DNA from: Thiothrix winogradskyi
GTDB lineage: Bacteria > Pseudomonadota > Gammaproteobacteria > Thiotrichales > Thiotrichaceae
Reading direction: 5' to 3'
Length of the DNA: 64,000 nucleotides
Assembly: GCF_021650935.1 (NCBI RefSeq)
Contig: NZ_CP091244.1
Location: 310,001 to 374,000, forward strand
Every line of letters starts with the position of its first letter. Position 1 is the first letter of the stretch. The translations under genes were made by a program, and so were the position numbers. The notes under the pieces were generated by a model. That model searched no databases. It was not told where the DNA came from and worked only from the letters and a program-made list of their open reading frames with translations. Of the stretch, positions 32,034 to 40,485 are shown piece after piece.

Positions 32034-33455
32034 GTGCCGAACCAGCGTTATTACCTCAAACTGGTCATTATTGCCTGCCTGATTTTGTTTTTGCTGATCC
32101 CGCAAGCCTTTATGCTGGGGCTGGTCGGCGAACGCGCCAGTTGGCGACAACAAGCTTACAGCAGCATTGAGCAAAGCTGGCCGGGGATGCAAACCCTTGC
32201 TGGTCCCTTGCTCACCATCCCCTATCAACTCACCTACAATGTCAAAGAACTGGTCAAGGACAAGGATGGCAAAGAACGCGAAATCCTGCGCGAAGTCACC
32301 GACCAAGACGCGCTGCACCTGATTCCCAACCAACTCGACATCACTAGCACGTTAGACAGTTCACTGCGTTATCGAGGCATTTACGACGTACCGGTTTACA
32401 GCAGCGGCTTGCAAGTCAGCGGCACCTTCAACACCCAACCCTTGCTGGATTTAATCGCCGACACCAAGGGCAAACAAATCCGCTGGGAAAGTCCGCAACT
32501 CGCCGTCATGGTACGCGACCAACGCGGTATTGCTGCCCCACCCAGCCTGCAATGGAACGGCGCAACCGTCAATTTCAAACCCGGCAATAACCTCCCCGGC
32601 AGTGCCAGCGCGGGGATGCACGCCAAATTGCCCGCACTCGACCTTAACCAAGCCAGCCGTATCCCGTTTCAATTTGAGCTGGAATTGCGCGGAATGCGTT
32701 CCATGAATTTCGCCCTGCTCGCCGAAAACAGCGCGGTAAAACTCGCTGCCAACTGGCCACACCCCAGCTTCAGTGGCGAATTGCTGCCCGAAACCCGTGA
32801 CATCCATGCCAATGGTTTCAATGCCTTATGGAAAGCGTCGTCATTTTCCTACAACGTCAGTGGGGCGTTGGAGCAATGCCGTGCTGGTGAATGCAGCGGC
32901 TTGCTGGAACGTGCCGTCGGTTTCGAGCTAATCCAGCCGGTGGATGTGTATCAGCAATCCGAACGCAGCATCAAATACGCTGCCCTGTTCATTATTCTCA
33001 CCTTTGTGGTACTGATTTTGTTTGAATTGCTGAAAAAATTGCGGGTACATCCAGTGCAATACACGCTGGTGGGCTTTGCGCTGCTGGTGTTCTACCTGTT
33101 GCTGATTTCCTTGTCAGAACACGTCGATTTCTTGCGGGCGTATACAGCGGCGGCATTCGCCAGCACCGGCTTGCTCACCTTATATTTCGGGGCAATTTTA
33201 CACAGCCACAAACTGGGCTTGCTGCTGGGCGCGGGGCTGGCGGGCTTGTATGCCTTGCTCTACCTGATTTTGCAGGCAGAGGAAAACGCCTTGCTCATGG
33301 GCAGTGTGCTAATTTTTGCGGTACTCGCGCTGCTAATGTTAGCCACCCGCCACTTCGACTGGTACGCACTCACAGCGGAGAATCCGCCTAACCGTACAAT
33401 TTCCGGTACAGACCATCCTGTTCCAGCAACTCCTGATGACTCCCTTGTTCGCTGA
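32034..33455 (+). CDS. creD: CreD family inner-membrane protein
   Basis: 473 residues from GTG (AAGGAG upstream). N-terminal helix (LKLVIIACLILFLLIPQAFMLGLV), then the family signature ERASWRQQAYSSIEQSWPGMQTLAGPLLTIPYQL, a long periplasmic beta region, and a C-terminal block of about six membrane helices. CreD is linked to envelope stress and beta-lactam or colicin tolerance. No creBC two-component genes are adjacent. The 3' end overlaps the convergent ABC exporter gene by 68 bases. Confidence 0.9.
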   Translation: MPNQRYYLKLVIIACLILFLLIPQAFMLGLVGERASWRQQAYSSIEQSWPGMQTLAGPLLTIPYQLTYNVKELVKDKDGKEREILREVTDQDALHLIPNQLDITSTLDSSLRYRGIYDVPVYSSGLQVSGTFNTQPLLDLIADTKGKQIRWESPQLAVMVRDQRGIAAPPSLQWNGATVNFKPGNNLPGSASAGMHAKLPALDLNQASRIPFQFELELRGMRSMNFALLAENSAVKLAANWPHPSFSGELLPETRDIHANGFNALWKASSFSYNVSGALEQCRAGECSGLLERAVGFELIQPVDVYQQSERSIKYAALFIILTFVVLILFELLKKLRVHPVQYTLVGFALLVFYLLLISLSEHVDFLRAYTAAAFASTGLLTLYFGAILHSHKLGLLLGAGLAGLYALLYLILQAEENALLMGSVLIFAVLALLMLATRHFDWYALTAENPPNRTISGTDHPVPATPDDSLVR

Positions 33456-35172
33456 TGCCACCGTCTTCAAACACGAAAATGTGATCAGCTTGGCGCACCG
33501 CACTCAAGCGGTGTGCCACGATCAGGGTGGTACGCCCTTGCAGGAATTCGCTCATGGCGGCGTGGAGTTTTTGCTCTGTCGCCGTATCCAGTGCCGAAGT
33601 CGCTTCATCCAAAATCACCACGCTGGGGTCGGATAAAATCATCCGCGCTATCGCCAGCCGCTGGCGTTGCCCACCGGATAAACGTATGCCTTGCCGCCCC
33701 ACAATCGTCTCCAAGCCTTGCGCCTGTTCGCGAATGGTGTCATCCAATTGCGCAATGCGTAAGGCTTCCCACAATTGATCATCCGACGCTTGCCGCCCTA
33801 GGGTCAGGTTGGCGCGTACCGTATCATTGAAGAGTGCGGGTTGTTGCAATACCGTGGCAACGTGTTCGCGCACCACATCCAAACCAATTTCCGTGACGGG
33901 TACACCGTCAAAATACAATTGCCCTTGCTGCGGCTGGTACAAGCCTAATAACACTTGCACGAAGGTCGATTTGCCGCCGCCGCTTGCGCCCACCAGTGCA
34001 ATTTTCTGCCCCGCTCGAATGGTCAGATTCACATCCCGCAAGACCGGCGGCTTGTCACCGTAAGCAAAGGTAATGTGTTCCGCCCGCACGCTGACCGTGG
34101 TTTTGCCTGCAAAGGGGTTGTGCGTATGCGGGTAAGCGGGTTCGGGTTGCATTTCCAGCAAGGTATTAATGCGCTGCAACGCGGCTTTTGCACCGTACCA
34201 ACCGTATTGAATCGCCAGTACTTCCTGCACCGGCCCCATCATGAACCACAGGTAGCTGAACACCGCGAACATTTCGCCAATACTGAGATCGGAAAACACC
34301 ACCATTAACATGCTGACCGCACGAAACAGGTCAAACCCCGCGATGAATACCGTAAAAGATAAGCGGCTGGCAGCATCGCTACGCCAAGCAAATTGCCCCG
34401 CGTGTTGTTTCACCTGTTGCGCGTGTTCGGTGACACGCCCGAAAAAACTGCTGGCGCGGTTGCTGGCACGGATTTGTTGGATGGTATCGAGGGTTTCGGT
34501 CAAGGCTTGCTGGAATAATTCGAATGCACTGTTTTCCTGCTTTTTCAAGTCTTTGACATAAGAACCCAATTTAGTGGTCAGCAAGATGACCAGCGGATTC
34601 AGCAGCAAAATAAACAACGCCAATTGCCAATGCAACCACAGCAATATCGCCGTTACCCCAATCAGGGTGAGAATGGCGACAATGAATTTGCTGATACTGA
34701 TGCCGAGGAAATTGTCGATGGTTTCCACATCCACCACCAGCCGCGAGCTGACCGTACCACTGCCGAGAGTTTCGTATTCGGTCATTTCCACCGTTTGAAT
34801 ATGCCCCAGCAAACGGCGGCGGATGCTGTAGGTGAGTTCCTTGCTGATCAGGGTAAATTCACGGTTTTGCCATACACCCGCTGCCAAGCCTGCCAAGCGC
34901 ATAATGACAGTTAGCACCGTAATGAAACTGATGTATAACACCGCACCGTGCCATTCGGCGGGAAACAAGCCATTCATCCACGCCACAAGCCAGCCGGGTT
35001 TGTCGAGCAATACCTCGTCAACCAGCAGCGGAATCAACAACGGGATCGGTACGCTAATCAGTACCGCGAAAATCGCCACGAGGTTAGCAATCACCAGTTC
35101 CTTGCGATGAGTGAGCATCCGCTGGAATAGTTCTTGCCAGGAATAGGTGTGTGAAGTGCTAGGTGTTTTCAT
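33388..35172 (-). CDS. MsbA-type ABC exporter (fused permease and ATPase)
   Basis: 594 residues. Six membrane helices in residues ~25-300, ATPase domain ~350-594 with Walker A ALVGASGGGKSTFVQVLLG, Q-loop VLQQPALFN, signature LSGGQRQRLAIARM, Walker B VVILDEATSALD and switch His IVAHRLS. Half-transporter that works as a dimer exporting lipids, peptides or drugs; substrate not deducible. It follows a terminator of the cytochrome gene, so it has its own promoter. Confidence 0.92.
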   Translation of the reverse strand: MKTPSTSHTYSWQELFQRMLTHRKELVIANLVAIFAVLISVPIPLLIPLLVDEVLLDKPGWLVAWMNGLFPAEWHGAVLYISFITVLTVIMRLAGLAAGVWQNREFTLISKELTYSIRRRLLGHIQTVEMTEYETLGSGTVSSRLVVDVETIDNFLGISISKFIVAILTLIGVTAILLWLHWQLALFILLLNPLVILLTTKLGSYVKDLKKQENSAFELFQQALTETLDTIQQIRASNRASSFFGRVTEHAQQVKQHAGQFAWRSDAASRLSFTVFIAGFDLFRAVSMLMVVFSDLSIGEMFAVFSYLWFMMGPVQEVLAIQYGWYGAKAALQRINTLLEMQPEPAYPHTHNPFAGKTTVSVRAEHITFAYGDKPPVLRDVNLTIRAGQKIALVGASGGGKSTFVQVLLGLYQPQQGQLYFDGVPVTEIGLDVVREHVATVLQQPALFNDTVRANLTLGRQASDDQLWEALRIAQLDDTIREQAQGLETIVGRQGIRLSGGQRQRLAIARMILSDPSVVILDEATSALDTATEQKLHAAMSEFLQGRTTLIVAHRLSAVRQADHIFVFEDGGISEQGSHQELLEQDGLYRKLYG

Positions 35173-35204
35173 GCAGGCATACTACCCGCAATTTCGTGCA
35201 CTGC

Positions 35205-35234
35205 AAAAAAGAAAGGCGCTTTGTAGCGCCTTTC
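35205..35234 (-). terminator. Rho-independent terminator of the diheme cytochrome gene
   Basis: Perfect 10-bp stem GAAAGGCGCT-ttgt-AGCGCCTTTC (35211-35234) with six A to its left, giving a U-run on the minus-strand transcript. It lies 38 bases past the cytochrome stop. Confidence 0.88.
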
Positions 35235-35272
35235 CTTGGTTCGGCCATGAGCGACCGACATAACAACCGTTA

Positions 35273-36241
35273 TTACTGGCTTTGGGCAACCATGTAATCA
35301 ACTGCCGCTTTGATTTCATCATCTGATAATGCTGGGTTGCCACCTTTGGCAGGCATCGCGCCTTTACCATTGAGGGATGTGGCATACAGTGCTTCCGCAC
35401 CGGTAGCAATGCGTGGTGCCCATACTGCCTTGTCTCCCAGTTTCGGAGAACCAGCAACGCCAACGTCATGGCAAGAGAAGCAAATACCTTTGTAAACCTT
35501 CTCACCATTGATAGCCGCAGCAGGAGCAGCAGCTTGAGCAGAGGCAGCCGCAGCAGGAGCGGCAGCTTGAGCAGAGGCAGCCGCAGCAGGAGCAGCCGCT
35601 TGAGCTGGGGCAGTCGCAGCAGGAGCAGCCGCTTGGGCTGGGGCAGTCGCAGCAGGAGCAGCCGCTTGGGCTGGGGCAGTCGCAGCAGGGGCAGCCGCAG
35701 CAGGAGCAGCCGCTTGAGCTGGGGCAGCCGCAGCAGGAGCAGCCGCAGCAGGTTTAGCTTGAGAAGACAAATCGTGACCCGCTTTGCCGGTCATATAAAC
35801 AATAGCATTGCTCAGCTCTTCGTCAGTAATGGAGGGATCACCACCACGTGCTGGCATACTGTTAAGACCATTTGTCGCATTTTTCATCAGACCATCCAGA
35901 CCATTGGCAACACGCGCATCCCATGCACCCTTGTCATCAATTTTTGGCGCATTCAAAACACCGCTGGTATGGCAGGCTGCACAAACTGCCGTGTAAACCG
36001 CTTCGCCGGAACGCGCTTCCTTGACGATAGACTTATCGACCGCGTTAACTTTACCAATCGGTGCAAGGTTCGCATCCATTGCAACCACTTGCGAAGTGGT
36101 ATCAATTTCGCCTTTGATTGAGTTTTTCTCAATGGTACTGAATAGGTTAGAAACCAACACAGCCACCGCTGCGCCGATCAAAACGAGACCACCAATCAGC
36201 ACTGGTGTAGCCATAGGGTCTTTAGGTGTAGAGTGAGCCAC
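35273..36241 (-). CDS. Membrane-anchored diheme cytochrome c (c5-like) with Ala/Pro linker
   Basis: 322 residues. Uncleaved N-terminal anchor (TPVLIGGLVLIGAAVAVLVSN), cytochrome domain 1 with CAACH (near residue 88) and Met ligand region LNSMPARGGD, a linker of about 80 residues built from Ala/Pro/Gln repeats, and domain 2 with CFSCH and GAMPAKGGNPALSDDEI. Both domains are c5-type class I. Likely a periplasmic electron carrier between membrane complexes and terminal oxidases. The linker is encoded by a DNA tandem repeat, so its length may vary between strains. Confidence 0.9.
   Translation of the reverse strand: MAHSTPKDPMATPVLIGGLVLIGAAVAVLVSNLFSTIEKNSIKGEIDTTSQVVAMDANLAPIGKVNAVDKSIVKEARSGEAVYTAVCAACHTSGVLNAPKIDDKGAWDARVANGLDGLMKNATNGLNSMPARGGDPSITDEELSNAIVYMTGKAGHDLSSQAKPAAAAPAAAAPAQAAAPAAAAPAATAPAQAAAPAATAPAQAAAPAATAPAQAAAPAAAASAQAAAPAAAASAQAAAPAAAINGEKVYKGICFSCHDVGVAGSPKLGDKAVWAPRIATGAEALYATSLNGKGAMPAKGGNPALSDDEIKAAVDYMVAQSQ
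35512..35757 (-). repeat. 33-bp tandem repeats encoding the cytochrome linker
   Basis: Units encoding AQAAAPAATAP or close variants are repeated about six to seven times head to tail within the cytochrome gene, with near-identical codons in the central copies. Such repeats expand and contract by slippage or recombination and set the spacing between the two heme domains. Confidence 0.8.
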
Positions 36242-36460
36242 GTGTATCCTCCTGTAGACTGGGCGTTAAGCGCCTAACAATCTGTGAATCTTAAAAACAT
36301 CAGAAAATCATAAACCGACGGATTATATTCAAAATCCCTAATATTCGCTATCTGTCGGCAACGAAAACTTGACCTGAATCATACTAAAAAATGCAATTGT
36401 CCGCACTAACACTATCATAGACGTGACGGTGCTCCTTGGGTATGATGCACTCTCTGCAAC

Positions 36461-36536
36461 GCACCCGTAGCTCAGGGGATAGAGTATTGGCCTCCGAAGC
36501 CAAGGGTCGCTGGTTCGATTCCAGCCGGGTGCGCCA
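36461..36536 (+). tRNA. tRNA-Arg (anticodon CCG)
   Basis: 76 bases including encoded CCA. Acceptor GCACCCG pairs with CGGGTGC; D-arm GCTCAGGGGATAGAGT; anticodon stem-loop TTGGCCTCCGAAGCCAA with CCG; T-arm GCTGGTTCGATTCCAGC. All arms pair correctly. It reads CGG arginine codons. The neighbouring arsenic genes do not show an attachment-site duplication of its 3' end. Confidence 0.97.
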
Positions 36537-36585
36537 ATATTTTCAAAGACATACCTCAGAAAAAACGTTTTGAGTTAGCATTGAG

Positions 36586-36954
36586 TTAGCACCGCGTCAC
36601 CATAGAGTCACCACTAGAAATGCCATCACTCTGCCGCTCTGCCGCCGACAAACGCTGTTGATCCAACTGAAAAATGGTCTCGCTGGCACTCCCTTGCCGC
36701 AAACTAACCAACATTTCCAGTGCCCACGTCGGCAATTCAGAGTGCAAGCAATAATACACCCACAACCCTGCTTTCCGATCCTGCAAGACACCGGTTTCGC
36801 GCAAAATCGCCAAGTGCCGGGAAATCTTCGGTTGCGCCAGTTCCAGCGCTTGGGTAAGTTCGCACACGCACAATTCGCGCCCATTGGCTAACAACAGCAA
36901 CAGACGCAAGCGGGTTTGATCGGCAAGGGCTTTGGTAAACGTTTCCAATAACAT
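36586..36954 (-). CDS. arsR: ArsR-family arsenic-responsive repressor
   Basis: 122 residues, winged helix with the arsenic-sensing motif ELCVCELTQAL (Cys-x-Cys near residues 30-32), recognition helix AQPKISRHLAILRETGVL and wing DRKAGLWVYY. Divergently transcribed from the GAPDH-arsJ operon; a palindrome at the operon promoter (37052-37077) is its likely operator. Arsenite binding should release it. Confidence 0.92.
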   Translation of the reverse strand: MLLETFTKALADQTRLRLLLLLANGRELCVCELTQALELAQPKISRHLAILRETGVLQDRKAGLWVYYCLHSELPTWALEMLVSLRQGSASETIFQLDQQRLSAAERQSDGISSGDSMVTRC

Positions 36955-37051
36955 ACAGTCGGCGAATCCTGAAGAACAATGTCAAGTATAGCGCGGATGC
37001 ATGAGCTTGCGCAGGCACATAGAAAGATGAAGTTTTTGTGACAAGGGTTCA

Positions 37052-37077
37052 ATTATATTCGACTTGGCGTATATAAT
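37052..37077 (+). promoter_or_regulatory. ArsR operator and promoter of the GAPDH-arsJ operon
   Basis: Inverted repeat ATTATATTCG/CGTATATAAT (9 of 10 positions, 6-base spacer). The right arm contains a TATAAT -10 hexamer (37072-37077), so repressor binding would cover the promoter. It lies 34 bases before the GAPDH start. Confidence 0.6.
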
Positions 37078-37110
37078 CGCCACCACTGTGTAATCAACGG
37101 GAACATCACG

Positions 37111-38109
37111 ATGGCAACGATTGGTATCAACGGCTTCGGGCGCATGGGGCGCTTGGGCATTCGCGCCGCATGGGGCAACTCGGCATTTACGTTCACGCAA
37201 GTCAATGAAATTGCAGGCAATGCTGTAACTTCCGCACATTTGCTGAAATTCGACTCTATCCACGGCATTTGGTCGCCGGAATGCAGCGCGGATGAGAACA
37301 CTATGCTGGTGGATGGGCAAACGATTGCCTACACCTCCAACAAAGCCATTGAAGACACCGACTGGTCTGGCTGTGACATCGTGCTGGAATGCAGCGGCAA
37401 ATTCCGCAAAATCGAGCAATTGCAGGCGTATTTCGATCAGGGTGTAAAAAAAGTCATCGTTGCTGCCCCCGTCGAAGGCGCACTAAACATTGTTTACGGC
37501 GTGAATGACGACTGGTACAAACCGGATGAGCATCACCTGATTACCGCCGCGTCTTGCACCACCAACTGCTTAGCGCCCGTGGTTAAAGTCATGCACGAAA
37601 AAGTCGGCATTAAACACGGCTGCATGACCACGTTACACAATATCACCAACACCCAAACCATTATCGACAAGGGGCATAAGGATTTGCGCCGCGCACGCGC
37701 ATGTGGCGAATCCATGATTCCGACCACCACGGGTTCTGCCAAAGCCATCACCAAAATCTTCCCCGAACTGGCAGGCAAGCTCAACGGTCACGCGGTACGG
37801 ATTCCGTTGCTGAATGCCTCCCTCACCGATTTCGTGTTTGAAGCCGCCCGCGAAGTCACCGCCGAAGAGCTGAACGGTTATTTCAAAGAAGCCTCAGAAA
37901 CCTACCTGAAGGATATTTTGGGTTACGAAGAACGCCCGCTGGTCTCGGTGGATTACAAACACGATCCGCGATCGTCCATTATCGACGCACCGTCCACGAT
38001 GGTCATCGACGGCACACAGGTGAAAATCTATGCCTGGTATGACAATGAATGGGGCTACATGAATCGCATGATGGAACTGGCAGCGAAAGTAGTCGCAAAC
38101 CTGCCATGA
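37111..38109 (+). CDS. ArsJ-associated glyceraldehyde-3-phosphate dehydrogenase
   Basis: 332 residues with Rossmann start IGINGFGRMGRL, catalytic SCTTNCLAPVVKVMHE (Cys near residue 152), the His segment and C-terminal WYDNEWGYMNRM. In arsenate-resistance operons this paralogue makes unstable 1-arseno-3-phosphoglycerate, exported by ArsJ. The overlap with arsJ by 4 bases (ATGA) and the adjacent arsR support this role over glycolysis. Confidence 0.92.
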   Translation: MATIGINGFGRMGRLGIRAAWGNSAFTFTQVNEIAGNAVTSAHLLKFDSIHGIWSPECSADENTMLVDGQTIAYTSNKAIEDTDWSGCDIVLECSGKFRKIEQLQAYFDQGVKKVIVAAPVEGALNIVYGVNDDWYKPDEHHLITAASCTTNCLAPVVKVMHEKVGIKHGCMTTLHNITNTQTIIDKGHKDLRRARACGESMIPTTTGSAKAITKIFPELAGKLNGHAVRIPLLNASLTDFVFEAAREVTAEELNGYFKEASETYLKDILGYEERPLVSVDYKHDPRSSIIDAPSTMVIDGTQVKIYAWYDNEWGYMNRMMELAAKVVANLP

Positions 38110-39305
38110 CAGCCAACCTGCGCAACTACCTCACCGTCACCTTCGGTTACTGGGCATTCACCCTCACCGATGGCGCAATCCGTATGCTGGTGGTGCTGTA
38201 TTTCCACCAGCTCGGTTATTCGCCGTTTCAGGTAGCCATGCTGTTTTTGTTCTACGAATTTTTCGGCATTGTCACCAATCTGGTCGGGGGTTGGCTCGCG
38301 GCACGGCTGGGGTTAAATGTCACCATGCACATAGGAATGCTGCTGCAAATCGTGGCACTGGGGATGCTGGTTCCCACGCATTTGCTTTCAGTGCCGTATG
38401 TGATGGCAGCGCAAGCCCTCTCTGGCATTGCCAAAGACCTGAACAAAATGTCGGCGAAAGCCAGCGTCAAAACCCTCGTGCCCAAGGGTGCGAATACCCG
38501 TTTATTCAAATGGGTAGCAGTGCTGACCGGCTCGAAAAATGCGTTGAAAGGTGCGGGCTTTTTCCTCGGTGCGGTATTGTTGCAAGTCGTTGGGTTCCAA
38601 TACGCGCTGCTGATCCTCGCGGGTGGCTTGTTTGTTGTGACCCTGATTACCCTATTGCTGTTACCCGATGAGATTGGCAAATCCAAGTCTAAACCGAAGT
38701 TTTCGCAGGTATTCTCCCATAAAGCGGAGATTAATTGGTTGTCGGCAGCGCGGTTTTTCCTGTTCGGGGCGCGGGATGTGTGGTTCGTGGTCGCCGTGCC
38801 GGTATTTATGGTCGGCGTATTGGGCTGGAATTATGCACAAGTCGGCACTTTTATGGCAACCTGGGTCATTGGTTACGGGATCGTGCAAGCCAGTGCGCCC
38901 GCTTTATTGCGGCTGAAAGAACACTCGCTAGGTGCGGGGGCGGCGCAATTCTGGGCATTGATATTGCTGGTCATTCCGGCTGGTATTGCGCTGGCACTGG
39001 CGCAAGGCTGGGATGCCGGAACCGTGTTAGTCACGGGATTGCTGATTTTCGGCGTGGTATTTGCCATCAATTCAGCGCTGCATTCCTACCTGATTCTGGC
39101 GTATGCCGATCACGACAAGGTGGCATTGAAAGTTGGTTTTTACTACATGGCGAATGCCGGTGGGCGCTTAATCGGCACGGTGTTATCTGGCTGGAGTTAT
39201 CAGCAGTACGGTCTGGAAGGCTGTTTGTGGTTTTCCACCGCGTTTGTACTCGCGGCATTATTGCTCTCATTACCGCTGACACGCCGCCAACAGCATCCTG
39301 CCTGA
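38106..39305 (+). CDS. arsJ: Organoarsenical efflux transporter ArsJ (MFS)
   Basis: 399 residues, about 11-12 membrane helices. Family features LRNYLTVTFGYWAFTLTDGA, IRMLVVLYFHQLGYSPFQVA, GGWLAARLGL and the loop GIAKDLNKMSAKASVKTLVP. Exports 1-arseno-3-phosphoglycerate, giving arsenate resistance without reduction. ATG 38106 overlaps the GAPDH stop. Ends 5 bases before the convergent DUF188 gene. Confidence 0.92.
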   Translation: MTANLRNYLTVTFGYWAFTLTDGAIRMLVVLYFHQLGYSPFQVAMLFLFYEFFGIVTNLVGGWLAARLGLNVTMHIGMLLQIVALGMLVPTHLLSVPYVMAAQALSGIAKDLNKMSAKASVKTLVPKGANTRLFKWVAVLTGSKNALKGAGFFLGAVLLQVVGFQYALLILAGGLFVVTLITLLLLPDEIGKSKSKPKFSQVFSHKAEINWLSAARFFLFGARDVWFVVAVPVFMVGVLGWNYAQVGTFMATWVIGYGIVQASAPALLRLKEHSLGAGAAQFWALILLVIPAGIALALAQGWDAGTVLVTGLLIFGVVFAINSALHSYLILAYADHDKVALKVGFYYMANAGGRLIGTVLSGWSYQQYGLEGCLWFSTAFVLAALLLSLPLTRRQQHPA

Positions 39306-39310
39306 CCCGT

Positions 39311-39775
39311 TCAAACCTTGCGCGGCGTTAAGCCGTGCTTGGTGAGGAAACGGTCTAACTGATTCGCAAACGCCTGCCGATCACTCAAATTCAAGGTCGC
39401 AGGCCCGCCAGTCATCACCCCGCTGTTGCGCATTTCCTCCATCGCATTACGCACCCGCAAACGTTCACGAATATTTTCCGGGGTGTAAAACTGCCCACGT
39501 GGATTCAGCGCGTGTCCCTTTTTCTCAATGACCTCTGCCGCCAATGGAATATCGGCGGTAATCACCAAATCGCCTGCTTCCAAATCTTGCACGATGCGGT
39601 TATCTGCCACATCAAAGCCCGCCTGCACTTGAATGGTTTTGATGTAGAGTGATGGCGGAATCCGTAAGGGCTGATTCGCCACCAGCGTGGTGCGAATTTG
39701 CAAGCGTTCCGCCGCGCGAAACAGGATTTCCTTGATCACATTGGGGCAGGCATCGGCATCGACCCAGATTTGCAT
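39311..39775 (-). CDS. YaiI/YqxD family protein (DUF188)
   Basis: 154 residues: MQIWVDADACPNVIKEILFR, AGFDVADNRIVQDLEAGDLVITADIPLAAEVIEKKGHALNPRG are DUF188 hallmarks, a PIN-like fold with conserved Asp residues suggesting nuclease chemistry. ATG 39775 (AAGGAAA upstream) is chosen; the open frame upstream runs across the divergent promoter and into the antitoxin gene. Confidence 0.93.
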   Translation of the reverse strand: MQIWVDADACPNVIKEILFRAAERLQIRTTLVANQPLRIPPSLYIKTIQVQAGFDVADNRIVQDLEAGDLVITADIPLAAEVIEKKGHALNPRGQFYTPENIRERLRVRNAMEEMRNSGVMTGGPATLNLSDRQAFANQLDRFLTKHGLTPRKV

Positions 39776-39803
39776 GGTGGTTTCCTTGGTAACAGTATTG
39801 CCC

Positions 39804-39840
39804 ATAGTATTGACACCAGTATAACCAACGTCAATACTAT
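39804..39840 (+). promoter_or_regulatory. Operator/promoter of the MazEF-type operon
   Basis: Perfect 11-bp inverted repeat ATAGTATTGAC/GTCAATACTAT (39804-39814, 39830-39840), with an extra AGTATTG copy at 39794. TTGACA (39810-39815) and TACTAT (39835-39840) form a promoter with a 19-base spacer inside it. Fits binding by the ribbon-helix-helix antitoxin encoded 34 bases downstream. Confidence 0.6.
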
Positions 39841-39874
39841 CTGTAGCATTTGCCCTATTTAAACAGGTGTCACC

Positions 39875-40138
39875 ATGTCGACTAGTATCAAAACAGCCAT
39901 TTCCATTCAGCAAGATTTGTTTGATGCCATCAACCAACTGGCGCAAGAACTGCACATTTCCCGCAGCAAACTGTTCATGCTGGCGGTAGAAGACTTCATT
40001 GCTAAAAACAAAAATCGCCAATTACTGGCACAAATCAACGCCGCTTACGACGATGCCGCGCCGGATGCCGAAGAAACACAAGTACAAACCGCAATGAAAC
40101 AAAAACAAGCTCGCTGTCTTGAGACAGAAGCATGGTAA
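39875..40138 (+). CDS. Ribbon-helix-helix antitoxin (MazE-like)
   Basis: 87 residues. MSTSIKTAISIQQDLFDAIN, QLAQELHISRSKLFMLAVEDFIAKN is a classic RHH fold (beta strand, two helices, SRS turn). The acidic C-terminal half (INAAYDDAAPDAEETQVQ) is the part that usually wraps the toxin. Overlaps the PemK/MazF gene by 7 bases. Confidence 0.88.
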   Translation: MSTSIKTAISIQQDLFDAINQLAQELHISRSKLFMLAVEDFIAKNKNRQLLAQINAAYDDAAPDAEETQVQTAMKQKQARCLETEAW

Positions 40139-40485
40139 TCAAGCAAGGTGAGATTTATTGGGTTGATTTAGGTGAACCCACGGGTTCAGCACCAGGCTAC
40201 CGACACCCGCATTTGGTGCTGCAAAATGACGTATTCAATGCCAGCCTGATTAGCACGGTAGTGGTTTGCAGCCTCACTTCCAACCTCAAGCGGGCGCAAT
40301 CCCCCGGCAACGTCCTCCTGAATAAAGGCGAGGCAAACCTCTCCAAAGCCAGTGTGGTGAATGTCTCCCAAATCTACACCGTCAACAAGGACGAGCTGAC
40401 CGAAAAAATCGGTAACGTGTCAGCAGAACGGATGCAGGAAATCATTGCAGGCGTGCAACTATTGATCGAACGACGGATATTATGA
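40132..40485 (+). CDS. PemK/MazF-family endoribonuclease toxin
   Basis: 117 residues: IKQGEIYWVDLGEPTGSAPGYRHPHLVLQND, STVVVCSLTSNLKRAQSPGNVLL, SKASVVNVSQIYTVNKDELTEKIG match MazF/PemK with the GSAPGYRHP substrate loop and conserved Arg/Ser. Cleaves mRNA when freed from antitoxin. Its stop overlaps the uvrD start by 4 bases. Confidence 0.93.
   Translation: MVIKQGEIYWVDLGEPTGSAPGYRHPHLVLQNDVFNASLISTVVVCSLTSNLKRAQSPGNVLLNKGEANLSKASVVNVSQIYTVNKDELTEKIGNVSAERMQEIIAGVQLLIERRIL

Noticed and set aside
35512..35757. Regular repeats resembling a CRISPR array
   Set aside because: The repeats are in frame with the cytochrome gene, have no unique spacers and encode an Ala/Pro linker.
36461..36954. tRNA-Arg as an integration site for the arsenic genes
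   Set aside because: No repeat of the tRNA 3' end was seen downstream, and no integrase is adjacent.
39776..40021. 82-codon N-terminal extension of the DUF188 gene
   Set aside because: It runs through the divergent promoter and antitoxin gene; the family start at 39775 has a good ribosome site.
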